From an uncultured bacterium (lineage in GTDB: Bacteria > Chloroflexota > Anaerolineae > JACIWP01), in contig CAIQJD010000415.1 in NCBI GenBank assembly GCA_903872005.1, forward strand, positions 1-6,563: DNA of 6,563 nt. Reading direction: 5' to 3'. How positions within the stretch are numbered: the first letter of the stretch is position 1; the number at the start of each line of letters is the position of its first letter. The translations under genes and the position numbers were made by a program. Below the pieces are notes generated by a model. The model had not been told where the DNA came from and did not search any database. It saw only the letters and a list, made by a program, of their open reading frames with translations. Shown here piece by piece: positions 6,247 to 6,563 of this stretch.

Positions 6247-6563
6247 TCATCTCCGTCGTAGGATCAGCAACTCGCGCCTGGCCCAGTTCAACGGCGACCA
6301 ATACGCCTCGGTCGCTATCGTGACGTAACCGGCCAGCGCAGAAAAAGACACCACATAGCGCCGCGTGATCTGCGGCGTCAGCTCCATGTAGGCCGGCAGC
6401 CCCTTCGCATCCGCCGGCGCGCCGCCCTTGCCGATCTCCGCCGCGAAATGCCAGCCGTTCCAGACGAACCCGCCATCAATATCCTGGATCGGCGCGCCCG
6501 TCGCGGCGACCCGGCTGGCAGCATTCCACGCCGCGCCGTTCCAGGATATGAACTCAGCGGTCA
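6247..6563 (-). CDS. C-terminal end of an unidentified protein, possibly a GT-C glycosyltransferase (partial)
   Basis: One - strand frame is open from the window edge to a TGA at 6247, giving 104 residues with no start needed. It lies 16 nt from the DUF362 start, in the same direction and with the same GC-rich third positions, so it is very likely real coding sequence. It is rich in tryptophan, with SWNGAAWN near the visible start, IDGGFVWNGWHFAAE in the middle, and an ending of YWSPLNW followed by a basic tail (ILRRR). No membrane helix is visible. I do not firmly recognise it. The ID-GG-WNGW element and the terminal Y-x-S-x-L motif with a basic end resemble the soluble C-terminal domain of some bacterial GT-C/PMT-like membrane glycosyltransferases, which would fit the operon. 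That is a tentative reading from memory of the family style. Confidence 0.65.
   Translation of the reverse strand, partial: TAEFISWNGAAWNAASRVAATGAPIQDIDGGFVWNGWHFAAEIGKGGAPADAKGLPAYMELTPQITRRYVVSFSALAGYVTIATEAYWSPLNWARRELLILRRR

Overview
This window looks like a metagenome-type contig made of two unrelated parts. Bases 1 to about 240 carry an internal piece of dnaE, the replicative DNA polymerase III alpha subunit, on the + strand. Everything to the right is one gene train on the - strand. The two parts meet without any linker, stop, terminator or mobile-element end: dnaE is cut off mid-protein, and so is the membrane protein gene coming from the other side. The join is therefore most simply an assembly or amplification chimera, with a real rearrangement as the less likely reading.

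The main part (about 240 to 6563) has high GC (low to mid 60s percent by sampling) and a very high density of the palindrome GCCGGC. Its gene set is of a kind common in Chloroflexota of the Anaerolineae type. That phylum assignment is an inference from gene style, not a proven placement. The dnaE piece has about 58% GC and prefers ATA for isoleucine (4 of 6), unlike the genes beside it.

Read in the direction of transcription (right to left), the - strand train is: the C-terminal end of an unnamed protein, possibly a GT-C membrane glycosyltransferase (6563-6247); a DUF362 protein without a ferredoxin module (6230-5190); a 663-residue multi-pass GT-C-like glycosyltransferase with a C-terminal soluble domain (5205-3214); an FAD-dependent amine-oxidase/protoporphyrinogen-oxidase-like oxidoreductase (3164-1818); a class I SAM methyltransferase (1825-1169); and the N-terminal ~310 residues of a second GT-C-like membrane protein (1172 to about 240). 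Three junctions overlap (16, 8 and 4 nt), one gap is 16 nt and one is about 49 nt, so this reads as a single translationally coupled operon.

Together the genes suggest envelope glycan or glycolipid work. Membrane glycosyltransferases would use polyprenyl-phosphate sugars, and a flavoenzyme and a methyltransferase would modify the lipid or glycan. The role of DUF362 is unknown. No RNA gene, CRISPR array, insertion sequence, attachment site or convincing terminator is visible, and no gene-free stretch exceeds 50 bases.
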